DNA of 63,989 bases from Acanthaster planci (GCF_001949145.1 NW_019091430.1:803585-867573); one strand, 5' to 3'. Positions 23,469-37,900 are shown, counted from the stretch's first letter. Notes: a model not told the origin generated them from the letters alone. Made by a program: numbers and translations.

Positions 23469-26400
23469 CACACACTCGGCAATTCTATCCAACTAATGCT
23501 AGCGGCCAGTAGAAAGTCACGAGGCTATAGTTTTCTGGCAGGTGAAGCCCAACACGCAACAGGGAACAACCGATCGCGCCCAACAATATAGGATTTCTCC
23601 AAAACAGTCAAGTTTAACGAGGAAAATATGGGAGCATTTACATAGAAAATAGTTGGATCATGGAGGAATAAAACAAATCCTTGGATCGACCAGTCTCACA
23701 GGGTTTGTGCACAGGAAGGAAGTAAAGTGCTTTCCGTTCTCAAAATCGATCCACTAACTCTGTATGGTGCGTACGGATTTGTGGTATCGATACCATAACA
23801 ATTCGTCATGGGTGCACTGCTCAATTCCAGGGAAATCCTTCGGCAGGCGGAGGCGCCCCAAAAGTACCCGTACAGTTTATTTGGAAAGGAGGAGATTGTG
23901 TGGCCCAAGAATTTGTGGAATTGTAAAAGAATGGTCAAGAATGAACATTTTAGATTAAAGGGCTCCCATCCCCGGGCGAAGCATAGAAAAATGCCCCTGA
24001 AAAATTNNNNNNNNNNNNNNNNNNNNNNNNNNNNNNNNNNNNNNNNNNNNNNNNNNNNNNNNNNNNNNNNNNNNNNNNNNNNNNNNNNNNNNNNNNNNNN
24101 NNNNNNNNNNNNNNNNNNNNNNNNNNNNNNNNNNNNNNNNNNNNNNNNNNNNNNNNNNNNNNNNNNNNNNNNNNNNNNNNNNNNNNNNNNNNNNNNNNNN
24201 NNNNNNNNNNNNNNNNNNNNNNNNNNNNNNNNNNNNNNNNNNNNNNNNNNNNNNNNNNNNNNNNNNNNNNNNNNNNNNNNNNNNNNNNNNNNNNNNNNNN
24301 NNNNNNNNNNNNNNNNNNNNNNNNNNNNNNNNNNNNNNNNNNNNNNNNNNNNNNNNNCCCTCATGGTTCCCGACTTTACGATAACGTGCGGTTGTTTTCG
24401 AATACATGTACATGTACCGAACTGTGCCTCCTTTTTGGGATTCTTTTGATCTGAAGTTGTTAGTTCAAAAACTAGTCCGATATGGTGTCACAGACACATC
24501 AAATAAAAAGCAAAAGAGCAAGATGTTATTGCGTTTCATTCATTTCCACTTTTATTCGTTCAAGTAATTCTTTTTCTTTTATAATTAAATATTTTCTAAG
24601 TTGTAATTCTTGGCTTCAAATGCTTTTATATGTTAATATTCTATTTATTTACTTCGTACACTTGATGATGAGTGGTAGGTCGTTGACCACAGTGATTGTT
24701 ATCGGTTTTGCCTCTCCTATGCACATCTTGTATGTGATGAAAAAGAAATGGCATGAATAAATAGCAATAATGCGACTTAAGGCCTACAATCGGGGATTGA
24801 TTTTGGAGACGAAGCCTGAGAAGGAGACGACGCCGGAGACGAAGTCTGGTATTGAAAAAACGGCCCCACGTTGAGCAGTACTACATGTACATGTATGTAC
24901 ATGTACATGTACATGTACTATACATGTGCCAGAACGCCGAAGAGGCAAATAGCTGGTTGAGTTTTAGTTGCACTGAGCGTTTCGCGATAAAGGTCAGTGC
25001 GACTGTGTCTATTGATTTGGTGAGAAAATGTGTGTGGAAAACACATTTTCAAAGTACACGTGTAAAATGTATCATAAGTTTATTCCAAAAACTGGGCGGG
25101 CGTGAAAATCGGGGCAGGCGGTTATGCAAACCTAAGAATTAATTTTTAAAGGCGTAAGTATTATTATATTATTATTTAGTAAAGTGGCCGTCATATCGGA
25201 CGTTAACAAGGTAGGCCCAGGAAGTGTTTGCCTGTATCTTTATTCAAAAATTACGTCAGTTTTCCTTCTTTCATCCGGATCTCTGATAACGAATTAAACG
25301 TGAAGCAGTGTTCCACGTATCCAGCTAAGACCTCAGACCTGGGTGTCTTTGTGATTGGATGTTTTTTCCATACCTTAGATTACCGAAGCGTCCTGAGCCA
25401 GCAGAGAGCACCGAGGGTAAAAGGAACTGGGGTTACATCCTCTGAATTAAAATAATTCCGGATTGCGAAGGTATGGTGCTTTCATTGCGAAGGATTATGC
25501 TGGATTTGAAGAGTTCGAGATGAATTGGCAGAAGGGAAGGTTTCTTGTGATGATCACAATTAGGCCTCCTAAGCCTAAATTGGCATGCCGTGGTATTACA
25601 CCCGATAAGTTGGTGAATACATCTCGTCGAGTTTTGCAGTGCAGTCATCATTGAGACTTTCAGAAAATGGCCTACACGGGCCTTTTGGTGTTCCCAAAGC
25701 AATTAAGGTTAACAGCCAAATGTGGTCGGCCGCCCAGTTTGCAGTAGGGGCTGCGGAATCATTGGTAGGCTGAGTATTCGTGTAGTAGACTAGCGTCTCA
25801 AGGACGAGCCGTAATGTGCATCAACGCCTTTAGTGATCAAATTCCTTTCAGAAAAATAAGTTGTCTTTAGCGATTTTGAATCGATCAAGCAGTTACAGCA
25901 ACATGTTTAAAGGGTAGCCGCAATGCACTCTCTTTTTTAAACACAAACCTCCAAAATGCACCTCATTTTCAGTTTTTATTTCAGTTTAAAAATGTTTTGC
26001 TGCCTTTTCGTTTTTATGCTGATGAGTATTTTCATAAACCAACATATGATGTGATCCTGGAGGAAATCCTCAATATTACATTGGTTCAGGCACAAAACCC
26101 CACTATTTTTTTAAAGATTTTGCTGGCCAACAGTTCTCTTCTTTAGTTATTAATTATAACACTGCAATAAGCAGGCAAGCATCCTTCACTCTGAAATGTG
26201 AATAAAGTGAGTTTGTAATTTGAACAGAAAAGCCCATGCGCTGGCCATATCTTCCCTCAATAACATCACAGCAACAGCGTCCACAGTTGTTCAGGAATAT
26301 ATTAACAATTTCTGAAATGCACTCTTTTTGATGCATTCAACCTAAATGGTATGTGAAAATGATTTTCACATACTGAAGAAGAGGACCGGTATAAAACTGC

Positions 26401-27600
26401 AGAATATTGTGTCTAAATCTTTGCGCTACTCTTGAAGCAGAATGAACTTGGTACAAGGTGGTACTTGAAGCTTAACATTTTAGAAACTGAAGATCTGTGT
26501 AACTATACCAACTACAAAATTATTCACATTAGTCATCAATACTAACCAAATTATTCACCAAATTATTCACCAAATGTCAACATTGTCTGTTCGTACAAAA
26601 TAAGTCGTTAGTAATCCATCCATGATAATGAAAATGCAATCAGTAGAAGGCATATGAACCATGGTATTATGAACATAGATTTATAATCCAACCATTAGCA
26701 CTTGGGATAATTTCTTTATTAATACGGTTGTGTTCATTTCACATCGACATTTTCGCCTTTGGAGCACTAGGCTATTCTAACACAAATCTACAATGAATCA
26801 GAATTGAGGAGTTAAGAATAGAAAAATGTATAAAATTTTAACAACTAAACATGAAAACTCTATGGACAACATTTGAGAAACTAAAAAAATTCTGAAGGTG
26901 GATACATGTAATCGAAAACGATTTTAAGAAGAAAGCTCCAAAATTTAGACTCACCCCGAAGAACAGTCGTAGAAAGTTATATGACAAACATCGAAATCTC
27001 CCCACCTGAATAATTTTAGCATTCCGACCATTTGGTTCTGGGTCCATTCCTGACTGTTTTGCTTACAACTGAAAGCAAATTATAGAAGAATCAAACAGAA
27101 CTACTGAAAAACAGACGAAGGGCTAACTATATGTGTGTGCTTAAACTAACGAACACATCTAAACTTCAAATTCTGAAGGAAAATTTTGTAAACAATAAAG
27201 CAAACAGTGAAAATAAGATTGGCTCTACGAATCATAGACAGTTAACATGAATGTGTGTAATTCAGCAAAGTTGCACACATTGTTATTCATCAAGACTTAT
27301 CTCTGAACCTTTGCAGAAATTTGAAAACTGCACTTTCTTTCCGAAGTCTCAGATCGCTTGAAAGATAGTTCCCAACTTCTGCCTATTTCACATTATTCAA
27401 AACTAAATGACGAGGGTCAAAGTTACACTTAAAACAGAAGAAACGACCAAGAGTTGTTTAGCCTAATTTCGTAATACACAACGAAAGGTCTTTCAAAGTT
27501 GATCGTTTATTAACTGATTGGCAAAGATTAAAAATTTCAATGTTTAAATTCTTGTTATTTGATTATGACAGTGTCATGGTCAGCGCAGAAAAGGCGAGTG
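23469..27600. other. intergenic region between the phosphatase and zinc transporter A
   Basis: Apart from the gap, this holds the presumed promoter of the dusp3-like gene and AT-rich DNA. A TACATG cluster occurs at 24883-24925. Parts of 26570-27280 resemble 54750-55330, downstream of gene B (for example CCAAATGTCAACATTGTCTGTTC against CCAAATGTCAATATTCTCTGTTC). This indicates that the duplicated unit included 3' flanking DNA. No exon was recognised. Confidence 0.5.
24007..24357. other. assembly gap (351 N)
   Basis: This is a run of N in the supplied sequence. Nothing can be said about its content, and frames translated through it are meaningless. Confidence 1.
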
Positions 27601-27641
27601 TTAACCTGACGTTTCGACCAGGAAGCTCTAGCCGTCCTTAG

Positions 27642-28100
27642 GAGAGTCGGGTCAAACATGCTGGAGTTCATACTCCACACCCAAAGGACAAACAAATTCC
27701 AAGCAGCCGCCCTGATGTACACCGAATTCCATGCAAGTGCGGTCAAGTTTACATCGGTGAAACCGGCAGGAGTCTCCCCACCAGAATCCAAAAGCCCCGT
27801 GCACATGACAGACGCAGATATTACGAGAAGTCGCACATCGTCAAACATGCACAGTGTTCGAACCGTCACATCTACTGGGACAACACAGAACACATCGCCT
27901 CCATCAGGAACTGGCTTCCCAGAAGAATCCAGAAAACCATCGAAATTTTCTGGCACAACACCGTCCCTCAAGATATTTTCAAGCTCGGCGGCATCTGGCC
28001 GCTTCTGGCGCCCAATGATAACGTCCAAGAACACTTCCACTCTGGTCGAAACATCGAGTTAACGCTCACCAGTTCTTTTCAGGAACCAACCTCTTCTTGA
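27642..28100 (+). pseudogene. Penelope-like element fragment, GIY-YIG endonuclease domain
   Basis: An open frame of 152 codons, bounded by TAG at 27639 and TGA at 28098, encodes RIPCKCGQVYIGETGRSL, then KSHIVKHAQ, YWDNTEHIA and IQKTIEIFWHNTVPQDI. This is the C-terminal GIY-YIG nuclease domain found after the reverse transcriptase in Penelope-like retroelements, which nicks target DNA. The usual GVYRIPC start reads DVHRIPC, so the first motif is altered. No reverse transcriptase was found upstream, so this is a truncated, dead copy. The string CGAAACGTC, common in hammerhead-like ribozyme parts of these elements, is on the minus strand at 27616-27608. Confidence 0.75.
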
Positions 28101-28725
28101 GATAGATCCCTTGGTATACCCGCAAATCCTTACCACGTGTAATATTTTCACCACGCAAAGTTTCAAATCTTACATAAGTCATTTTTCTTGTGACTTACAG
28201 TCTGATGGCGTCATCCGCTCCAGTCCTCAGATGTTTTATTTGCATGAAAGGCGTCTACTTTTCAAGCGATTACAACAAATTTCATCAAGCACATTATCTG
28301 AAAAAGTATATTTCGGACATTATTCAACCTACCAATAGAGGGTGCTCGAGTATTTCATCATATTGCTGGTCCCCAATCTTACCGGAATCTTTCATACACG
28401 CAGCAAAACGAAAACCTGACTTAACTCTACAGCTTGCTACAAAAACCAAGCTGAGGTTTATAATGATTGATTTTATGTGAAATTTGAAAGATTAAAAGAC
28501 TTCAGTTTAACCACTTAGTCTACCTATAATTTGACACCTGACGGCATCATCATGACGTCACTTTGCAGGGCTGGTACACCTCAGAATCAGAATTGATTTT
28601 TTACCAACTTTGAAGTTTATTGGGTTTTAACGTGATCAAAATGGCTTGGAGATTTATTGTCCCAAAAAAAGAGCAGGAGACAGATGAAATCATTTTTCAA
28701 AGGTGATTGTGTTTAAATGAATCAC

Positions 28726-28731
28726 TTTATT
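28726..28731 (-). promoter_or_regulatory. poly(A) signal of zinc transporter A
   Basis: AATAAA on the minus strand lies about 135 bp past the stop codon of gene A. This is a plausible cleavage signal, with no transcript evidence. Confidence 0.5.
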
Positions 28732-28864
28732 CTGAATCTGATTAGGCCTACTTTAAACTTGCTTGAATTCCATGAGTATCTTGAAGTTAGTGATAATTAA
28801 CAATCACTACTGTCTCTACAAGATTAGGTGACTGAAGCCAGATACCAGTGAATCTCTTGCCTCT

Positions 28865-28999
28865 TCAAATGCTGATGTTGATGCTATCTTCATAAAGGGC
28901 GATGACAAGGATAATAGTGGCACCAACCAAGAGCCCCAAATTGTGCAGTAGGAAAATGGTGCCTTTGTTCTTGTTTTCGTGATGTATCAGTTCTGGAAA
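28865..28999 (-). CDS. slc39a12-like: ZIP A exon 11: TM8 and stop
   Basis: The exon encodes [13 protein letters not shown] and TM8 ([20 protein letters not shown]), ending INISI TGA. Short tail, as usual in the family. Confidence 0.92.
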   Translation of the reverse strand, partial: FPELIHHENKNKGTIFLLHNLGLLVGATIILVIALYEDSINISI

Positions 29000-31900
29000 C
29001 TGCACACAAAAGACATAGCAAAATCAAAAACAAAAACTGAACAGTAGACATATGAAGTTTTGCGCATATTTGTATGATTTTTCTAAATTTGAATGCAATG
29101 TAAAAACTTAAAACAAACTGAGTTAATAGTAAGTCAATGGAACTCAGATGTTGTGATTTTTCCTCACCATGTCCACCAAGGCAACATACAGGAACATCCC
29201 AGCTGCCAACGCAAAGATCCACTCTCGAGCCTCTTCATTGGCAGCCAATGGAATGCCAATACAGAGTCCGACAAAGGCCATCAGAGCAGACAGGAAGTTG
29301 AAGGCCAGTGCTTTACGGAAACTAAGACCGGCATTCAGAAGGATGGCAAAGTCACCTGTAATTAAAGATTTTCCAGAGATAGTGTTCACTATCATGCAAA
29401 ACAGTATAAAATAGCATTCATTCACATGAACAGAAAGCTACCTCGAGCATGTAACAGTGGCTATAACTGTATACCTGAACCATAATTATTCAGCAGCACA
29501 GCATCAAGCACAATTGTGTTCATACGTGATATTTACATGAATAGCCTAGACCTATACAGGCTACAGGAATGAGTTTCTTGAGTTTTTCTTTAGCGATTTT
29601 AAATAGATCAGGTTGTAATGTTAGCATCTATAATGTTCACATTTTGAAGCAAGATATGGGACGGAGAGAATTGTTTTACTGGAATCTCAGGAATTCTTTA
29701 AGACATCCAGGGGAATGTGGCAGGCAACGTTAGTCCATAGTTTCTATAGGGTATGGACATATAGGAAGTGGGTACCCATTTGTCCCATATCTTGCAAGGT
29801 ATATACGTTAAATTTGACAAAATACAATTGCCTTGACGAACCTGCTTTAGAAAACTCAAATATTCAGTCTCCACAATTCGCAGTTATACATTCAGTATTA
29901 AACACAAGGCTTTTAGACCAACTCCAGAATATCTCACGAAGCACATAATCTTTCGATTCCATCTTTTTCCTCCTACAGTCTTCTGACAATAATCCCCCGG
30001 GTCGTTTATTTTGACGTGATGGTACCGGTACAACGCATGAAATCGAAAGTTTGTAGGTACACAAATCCTAATTCCAAGGTGTGTGCACAAGGTTGAGTCA
30101 TAACGTTATCAGGTGTCAAATACCAACTATTAAGATAAACATGTTAAGCCTTATTCTATATAAAATCAATCATAGGATACCTCGTCTTGCTTTTTTTGCG
30201 GGAAGTGATACAATGAGTGTTTCATCATTCCACATGAAATCAACTAAACCTTGTTTATGGTCGAAACCAGAAGTGGGGTTTTAGTATTGTTCACTTGGTC
30301 GTTTACGTCATGAAATTTTCTATTGCCCTAAAACGGTAAAAGGTAAAACAAACTGTATTGCGAAGTTTGCTGTTATTGTGAGAAAACTGGTAGATACAAC
30401 GCCTTTATGCGCATAACGCATATGTGATGTAAAGTATGAAGCTAATGACATCATCAGACCTAAAGTTACAATGACGAAAGACCAGGTTTCAAAAATTGCT
30501 TGATATCAATCCTGAGAAATCGTCCCATTAAATTGGCCCATTAAATGCAAGAAGAAATACAGGTTTCCAATTTCTTGAAGTCCCAGTTAAAAGATATCCT
30601 TAATGATACCTTTTTGAGCGCTTGCGTTGATTGAACCGTACAATGAAGCGGCGTGGTTGCTCTGCACACAGAACCACAAAGGACATGGGGAGTCTTGCAT
30701 TGGGTTACATAAATTGGGTTGAATAAAGGCAGTGGTCGTGGCTCCTAAAGATTGAATTTCGCTTTAAAACGTCTAATCCTTAGTTTTTCTCTTTCGGATT
30801 TCGACACATCAGTCGTGCTGTTTCCGTAAAGAGCATGCATTTCATTCACGATATCAAAAACCACCGGTGCCTCTTTAAAAATCGCACTCTTGCAATTTTC
30901 TTCAGTAGATCTGGTAGAGCAAAAACAACAACTGTAGCTACGTACAGTTTGGATACGTGCACTGTTCTGATGGTGGTTTTGTTCCCTTTTGTATTCATTT
31001 TGTCTTGAAGTTTTGTTTTTGTTTGTTTGTGGCAGGGATTCTTCCATGCAATAACTGTGTCTAACTCCCCTCTGGTCTGCCATAATTTTCTCCAAATAAC
31101 GAACGTGATTTTCCGCTCTTTATGAACCGTGTAATCTTACGTTATTACACGATCCTACATTACGTAATATCCCGTACTGCACGTGTAAGATTCTCAAGGC
31201 ATCTTTTACGACCGCAAAGACGTACAGCGACTCTGTCGGATCATTCCTACGTTAAAAAGAAACTGTCAGTTTCAATATTTCTTATCCCGGTTGTTTTAAA
31301 TTATAGCCGAGGATTTTACCTCCCAATCATTTTTAGCGTCTGTTCTTTGCACAAACTGTTCCCTGTAGTTTTTTCTCTCCACTGGATCAACCTACCAAGT
31401 TCGTGGGGTAACTCGTGGCACAAGACGGCGATGCTGGTTGACAATCCCGCACCAATACTAGTGGCAAAAGCGGCACCTATCGCCAGACCGTCACCCAGGT
31501 TATGTAGACCATCCCCGATGAGAATCATAAACGGTAGGGAACCCATTCCTAATTGGGCAAATAAGAAGTGGTATCTGTTTGAAATTTTAACTATGACAAA
31601 CTTTGCCGGATTCAGAAATAGTCAAAACTTTACACACTGTTATATACTTGTAGAAAAATCAATTGTGTAACTAAATAATTAAGAAGGCAGTATGTATCTC
31701 GATGTGAGAAACCAAAAAAAAAAGGAGCTACACACAGTCTGCATACTGACTAAGTTAAGAGATCTAGATCTGGTTCCAATATGGGCCCAAATGAGGCTGT
31801 ACCAGCCAGATTATTACTACTTGAATGATGCACAAGCTGCATATAGTAATGACGTAAAAGAGTCTTTGTTTTACAAGTGAGGCCTTGCTCAATTTCCGTC

Positions 31901-34900
31901 CAATGTAACAATCGTATGGAATGAATGAAAGGTCTCTCACCATAGCAGGCTTTAGGCTGACTCTTCATTTGACTAGGCTCATCCGTAGCGTCTTCGTTCG
32001 GCACATCGCCTTCGGCTGATTCTAGTTGCGTGTTGGATACCGAGTGATGCTTGAGGGAGTTATCCATTGCCTCCTTAAGTTTCATACTGGAGGACCGCTT
32101 TCTCTTGGTAGGGTTATCTTCGGGATCTAGGGAATGCGAGTGTCCTTCCTAAAGCAAGAGCAAACAATAAAATTGCCGAGTTTCCTTTCTGATCGAGCCA
32201 AGCCAAGTCAACTAGCCACACATTATTTGTACGCTCAGCAAGAAGAGTGCCAAACGACATGAAGATTTGGCTGGGTGAACAAGCAAGAGACATATATACG
32301 TCCACATTAAGGCACTGGTACAAAACCTGCATGCTCATACAGTGTCAACATTTCCTTGTCTACAGCTGTATGGGCCCAAGCGGGGGCCATAGACCTTTAT
32401 CATGGTGCTTTGTCTTGTCCCCCATTGATAATAGTAATACTTCTTATATTGATAAAAGGGAACAGACTTTTACCCCTTCCAGCCTCAGTTTGGTTACATT
32501 ACTTTGAATAGTAGAAAAGCAAGATGGCTGCCCCATGATAGTGGTCTATGACGCAGTCGCAGTCAATCATTTATTTTTATTATTTTGCAGAAGATGTTTA
32601 AAAAATATCAGTGGACTTAAACAGACGTCGTAAAATAATTTATCTAACTGTGAGGATTAATCATAAAAACTGCGCCTCCGAAATGAAATACTACGCTGAG
32701 GTGAAACTCACACCAAACATTTGCATGACAGACTCGAAAACGAAGAAGGTGTAGATAGCAACGACAACCACCAGACACTTCCAAATGTAGGCAAGGTCCT
32801 CTGAGTGATCATGCGTGACGTCGTCCGTTGCAGCATGGTGTACGTGGAGTCCTACAGCCTGTTGGTCGAGAAGTCATACACGTCTACAGGATTTGTACGC
32901 ATTAATTATAAACTTGGCTATTTCTTTCCCATTGTGAATGAAAACGAACTCTTGCTTAAAAGAGTTTGCTTAAAAATTCCTTGTCGACGAAGTCAATTAT
33001 GTAATATTATATTGGTGAAGCGAAAACTACTCAAAACCCGATGCCTTACAATCAAATATGGCTACAGCTGAAACATCTGTTAGAAATGTGGCGTAAAGTG
33101 TAGAGGATACCAGAACACGCTATAGTGTATTACACACCATGAAGTCTGAAGTAGCTGACACATAGCACGATCTATTGTGAGGGTGTCATTGCCAATACCT
33201 GTGGAATGAGATGCACCACCGCGTCGCCTACCAAGGTAGCCACAGCCAAGGCCATCATAGTTTGCAAGACTTTTAGATAGGCGTCCGTATTGAGACAGGG
33301 AAGGAAAGCCACACCAGCAATAGCGCAAAGGCTGGTGATAAAGACGGCCAGTACGCCATAGCCCCAAACTACAGGAATTGGAAAGATACAATGATATCAT
33401 TGCGACAAAGAATGTGACTTTATATCCCATGCAGATAAGACAAATGGTGCAACAACCTGCTCTTGATATAACGGGTTTTGCCCTTACCCAATGTATATTA
33501 ATATGCTCAGTGCTTGTCCGAGAGCTTGCGAAAAAACCTCACAAGCTTACTCACGTGGGATTCAAAAAACCCATTATATAAATTGAACATCTCCCCAACG
33601 CAAAAAAAAACATCTTGAGAACCTGCTTTTTGTAAACTGCATGAGAACATAATTACTTTAATTTAACAGAAATAGTGCAATGAAGTCAATCATCAGACAG
33701 GCCTACAGTGTCTGGGAGAGATAAACTGAATATGGTGATGGGCCTTCCATAATATTTCGAATTCTGCATCTGAACTGAAAATGAGGCCATGGGTGTTAGA
33801 TTTCACGATGTTAGCGAAATACCGCCCAGCGCTATTTCTCAAAGAAGAAACAGCTTCTAAAAGCAAGAGACAGACAGCTTCCACTTTCAACAGGATATCC
33901 CTCGAATATAGTGCATTTATTAAAATCAGACCAAGTGGTAGACAACTTTTCAAGGGTGATTTTTGGCTTTAGACCCCTAAAATGGTGACAAAATGTACCG
34001 TTGTTGGCCTATACAGTCATCCGTCATGGTTGTAACAGACACGGTTTTCAATGCCCATCTGATTACGTGGGTTTTACCCTGAATATTGCGCTTGGGTTTT
34101 CCTCCCACCTCTGAAACTGTAACTGCTTCTCATTTTCTTCCCTTTTGTTTTAAATTCTGTAGGCTTGTGAGCCACAGTGCTTAGTGGGCCTTTGAGGAAT
34201 TCTTGTTGTATTTACCAGAAATGATTAACAAGGGAGTATTATGAGTTTAGCCGATCTTTAACGTGCGTTTAAGACTGGCTTAGGGGAATGGACGCGACAC
34301 ACACCCGAGTTAGAAGCAGGCGAGGGGCATTATTAGCGTTCAGTCTCCTGAACAATAGTTTAAGACCGGCCAAGCGCATACCTACCCCTTTAATTAGTCA
34401 GACCGTAGTCAATATATGATGGCCTTCAGGCGATTTTGATTTTATTCCCTCATTTTTCCTTCAGAATTTTCCTTCATTTTTTATACGGCATCCCAACAAA
34501 CCGCTCTGTTACAAAATACGCATGTGTGTAACCCTGTACACCTTCGCCACCGAGCTGTCCACGTTTTCCGAATCCGTCACCACGCATCAGTATGAGCATG
34601 TATACCAGGCAAGATAAGGGACGGAGGCAACCCCCTTACCTGTCTAATCCCTTTACAAACGCTATTGATACCTAACACCCCCCCCCCCGAAGTCTGTAAA
34701 GAATTCTTGAGATTACGATCAAACAATGACCAGCACACATGGGGGCGGTTCTCTCCGTCATATATCTCGCTTCAAACGCGAGCGTGTCCTATGCAATCTT
34801 GATGCATGGAGATCAATGCTCATGTTGTATCCAGGTGCCGAGTGATTTTCACGCAGCGGGCATTTATTAGTCTTCAGTGGCCTTATCAAATGTTAAAACA

Positions 34901-37900
34901 CGACCACGTTGCTCGTTGTTGAATAAGGAGACTGTGTGAGGTATTGATGAATAATATTTAATAACAATTATGCTGGTCATCGTGGATGATGCAGCGTAAA
35001 AAGAATTGGCGTTAAATTCCATTAAACTGCCTAACCTTCAACCTTGAGATTATGGATGTGGGCCTTCGAAGAACGTTTGACAAATTTGTTGGTCCCTGTT
35101 ACGTTTGGATCTTTTTTGGAGATATTCTTCAACAAACCCAGAGGTTTTCTTAGGAACCAGATCCACAATAATTAAGATCCCTCATTAACTGCCATCGTGA
35201 CAAATCCAATGCCTCGTTTTCAGTTCAGATGAGTAGGTTTACATTTGCAAATAATTTAGATTAAGAAATGCCTGTACGAGTTCATAAGAAAATGTCCTGA
35301 ACACAACTGTTCGACCAACCTTCAGCGGTGCTTGGTCCCACAGGCGTGGTGGTCTCATCCTTAACGCATGCGCCAGTGAGAGTCTGCTGAATGAGGGCGG
35401 GGCCTAGAGCCATGAAATGCTCACGTGACACGCCCACACTGTGATTGACACCAACGACGTCAAAAAAGCCATGAGCAGTGAAACACTGCAGAAGTAAGAA
35501 TCACAATGAAAACTAACCTTAATTTCTGTCGAAGATGTGTGCGTTAGAGTTAGAGAAACGCAAAATCGATAGTTACGAGTGTTCGCTCGTCACCCAGCGC
35601 TCCAACAGGGCGATGGGAAGGGCCGATGGCCGCGCACTGATTTGAGTGAAAAAAAAGTCACACGGGGTCACAGCTAACGATGCACGGATCATTGTGAGTA
35701 ATTTCTCCCTGGTGCGCAAGCTCGCTAAATGCGTTTCATATGCGGCTGTTATCAGTTCAATATTTTTCCTTTTCTTCCTCATTGCCCAAAATATTCTCAC
35801 TACACTTTATTGGTTGATCCAAAATTGATAAAGATAACAAATGATTTGAAATACATCGCCAAAAGACATGTGATCAGTGATACTTCGAAGATAAATTACC
35901 ACACTGTGATTTGTACTAAGGCCATGTTTTTATCACTATAGCCGACACTGCCCGTGTCAAGGCATTTTCATAGAGGGATTCCAATACGACGCTTTTGGTG
36001 TTGATCTGCGCACTTCCACGTTTGAAAATGAGGCTGTATGTGTCAGCTTTAATTCTTAATACGATCAGACGATGGGAAGTAAGGAGTCAAGACACAAAAT
36101 ACACAAGGATTTTGTTAAATTCAGACTCTTCCGGTGGCGAATTTTTGGGGAAGAGTCTTTCAGGATGACTCAACGCGTAAAATCAAAAGAAAAAATACCG
36201 GCAACTTACCGCGAACTAACGAACCCGCGATGGTAGTGTATCTGCATGTGCAGTGGACTTGGTTTAAATTAAACTAAAGTGGTGAAGCTCACGAACAAGC
36301 ATGTTGACTCCGCTGGCGCGCACGACGAAGTGCAACACAGAGAGCCTCGGTTTCGATGCGGATATGCGCAGACGGCGTTAATGTGAAATCCCTCTATTGA
36401 CGCACCAAAAAACTTAAATAACGCTTTGCAAACAGAAAGCAATAACCTCGCGTTCACAGGTCGTGCACAATGTAGCCAATCACAGTGCAAAGCCAATGGT
36501 CCTTCGGGCGGTGGGTAACGAGCGAATTATCAGTGAAACTCTGATTCAATTCAGTGTTACCAGCGCCTACACGTCTTAGTCTCAACGGTGTGGGGGGCGC
36601 CTTCCCCATGACAATCGTTGCCCACACTTGCTTATCCTGATGTAATCCCGATTATGTACATGCATATGTACAACATCCAGTAAGCCCTCCGCCAACTTCC
36701 CCCCCCCGCCCTGGGTACCGTGGCCGACACAGCACCCGAATAAATTCAAATTAAAGCGTGGGCAAATTCACCCCTCGGTATAGGAAATTTCCACACAGTT
36801 GGAGAATTCCAGCCATAAAATGCTGTGAAGTCATTTAACGATTGAGAAAAAATCCTCTCTTTAGTTACTCTCGTCGATGCAGGTTCGAAACAATGCCGTT
36901 GCAACATTTTAAAAGAAAAGATAACAGTACAAAAGTGTAAAAAAGGGAGCGTCTTTTTAGCGCACATGTAAACAAATACATGTATTCCAGTGCGTCACGT
37001 GCAAAAAGCACTGAACGCACTGCCATTCGTTGTTTCGCCCGCTGCATGCCCACGCTGTTGAAAATCGCGGTTACACGCGTAAGACTGGTGGTCTATGTGT
37101 TTATATGTCTGTGGATGTTTATAGAGATATTAACATATAGAGCACCCCCAAGCATTACAAAAAGATGTCTTCTTTTGTTCCGATCGGAGCGGATAGACAA
37201 ATACAGTGAGACACCATTCCAAGGGGCCATTTACACTCACGCAGCTGTCTCAACCTGATCGCGTGCGCAAATGACTACTGCCTATTGGTCAATGAGAAAT
37301 TTCACGCGTGCGCACCGCCTGAGTGCGAATGGGATGGACCTGTAGTATGGCCTCTAACGTTGATCGTAAGATTTTATTGTGAACTCACGGCCAGGTGCGC
37401 AAGTTTATAATTAAAAGCTTGTGGTGCAGGCACGCGTAACGAATTGTGCTGGGGCGGTTCGGCGACCGAACCCTCAATTTGTTTCAGCTTTGGTCATTGG
37501 TTTAGCGTTTGCGCGTCTTGGTTTAGACTTGAATCGATTTGGATGTTGGATTTACGTTGCTCTTCCCCAGTCAGCCATCCCTTCCCTGAACACACGGTTG
37601 CGCCCATCCGCTTGCATAACTTTTTTTAAATTAAAGGAGCCCTTTAATAGTCTTTTTGCGACATCCAGTGTCAAAGACTACAGGCCTAAACACAACGAGT
37701 CCCACCCAGAGTAAGCGATTTTTTCGCAAGCTCTCAGACTGTTAATGGATATTATACGTCGGGTAAAGACAAAATCCGTAATTAAAATTAAGTCTAGACG
37801 TAATTAGGCCTGTGCCTCTACGGCATTATTGATTCGACCGAACGAGGACCAAAGGCTCGAGTTGGTCTAGGGCAAAGAGCTCGATTACATTACTGGAGTG

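Noticed and set aside
23696-24449. Open frames of 150-220 codons spanning the N run
   Set aside because: Most of their length is undetermined sequence. The flanks show no recognisable protein.
27555-28040. A 161-codon minus-strand frame
   Set aside because: It is the shadow of the plus-strand GIY-YIG frame of the Penelope-like fragment.
31122-31670. A 182-codon plus-strand frame
   Set aside because: It overlaps the ZIP A metal-site exon in antisense, which explains its openness; no similarity to a known family.
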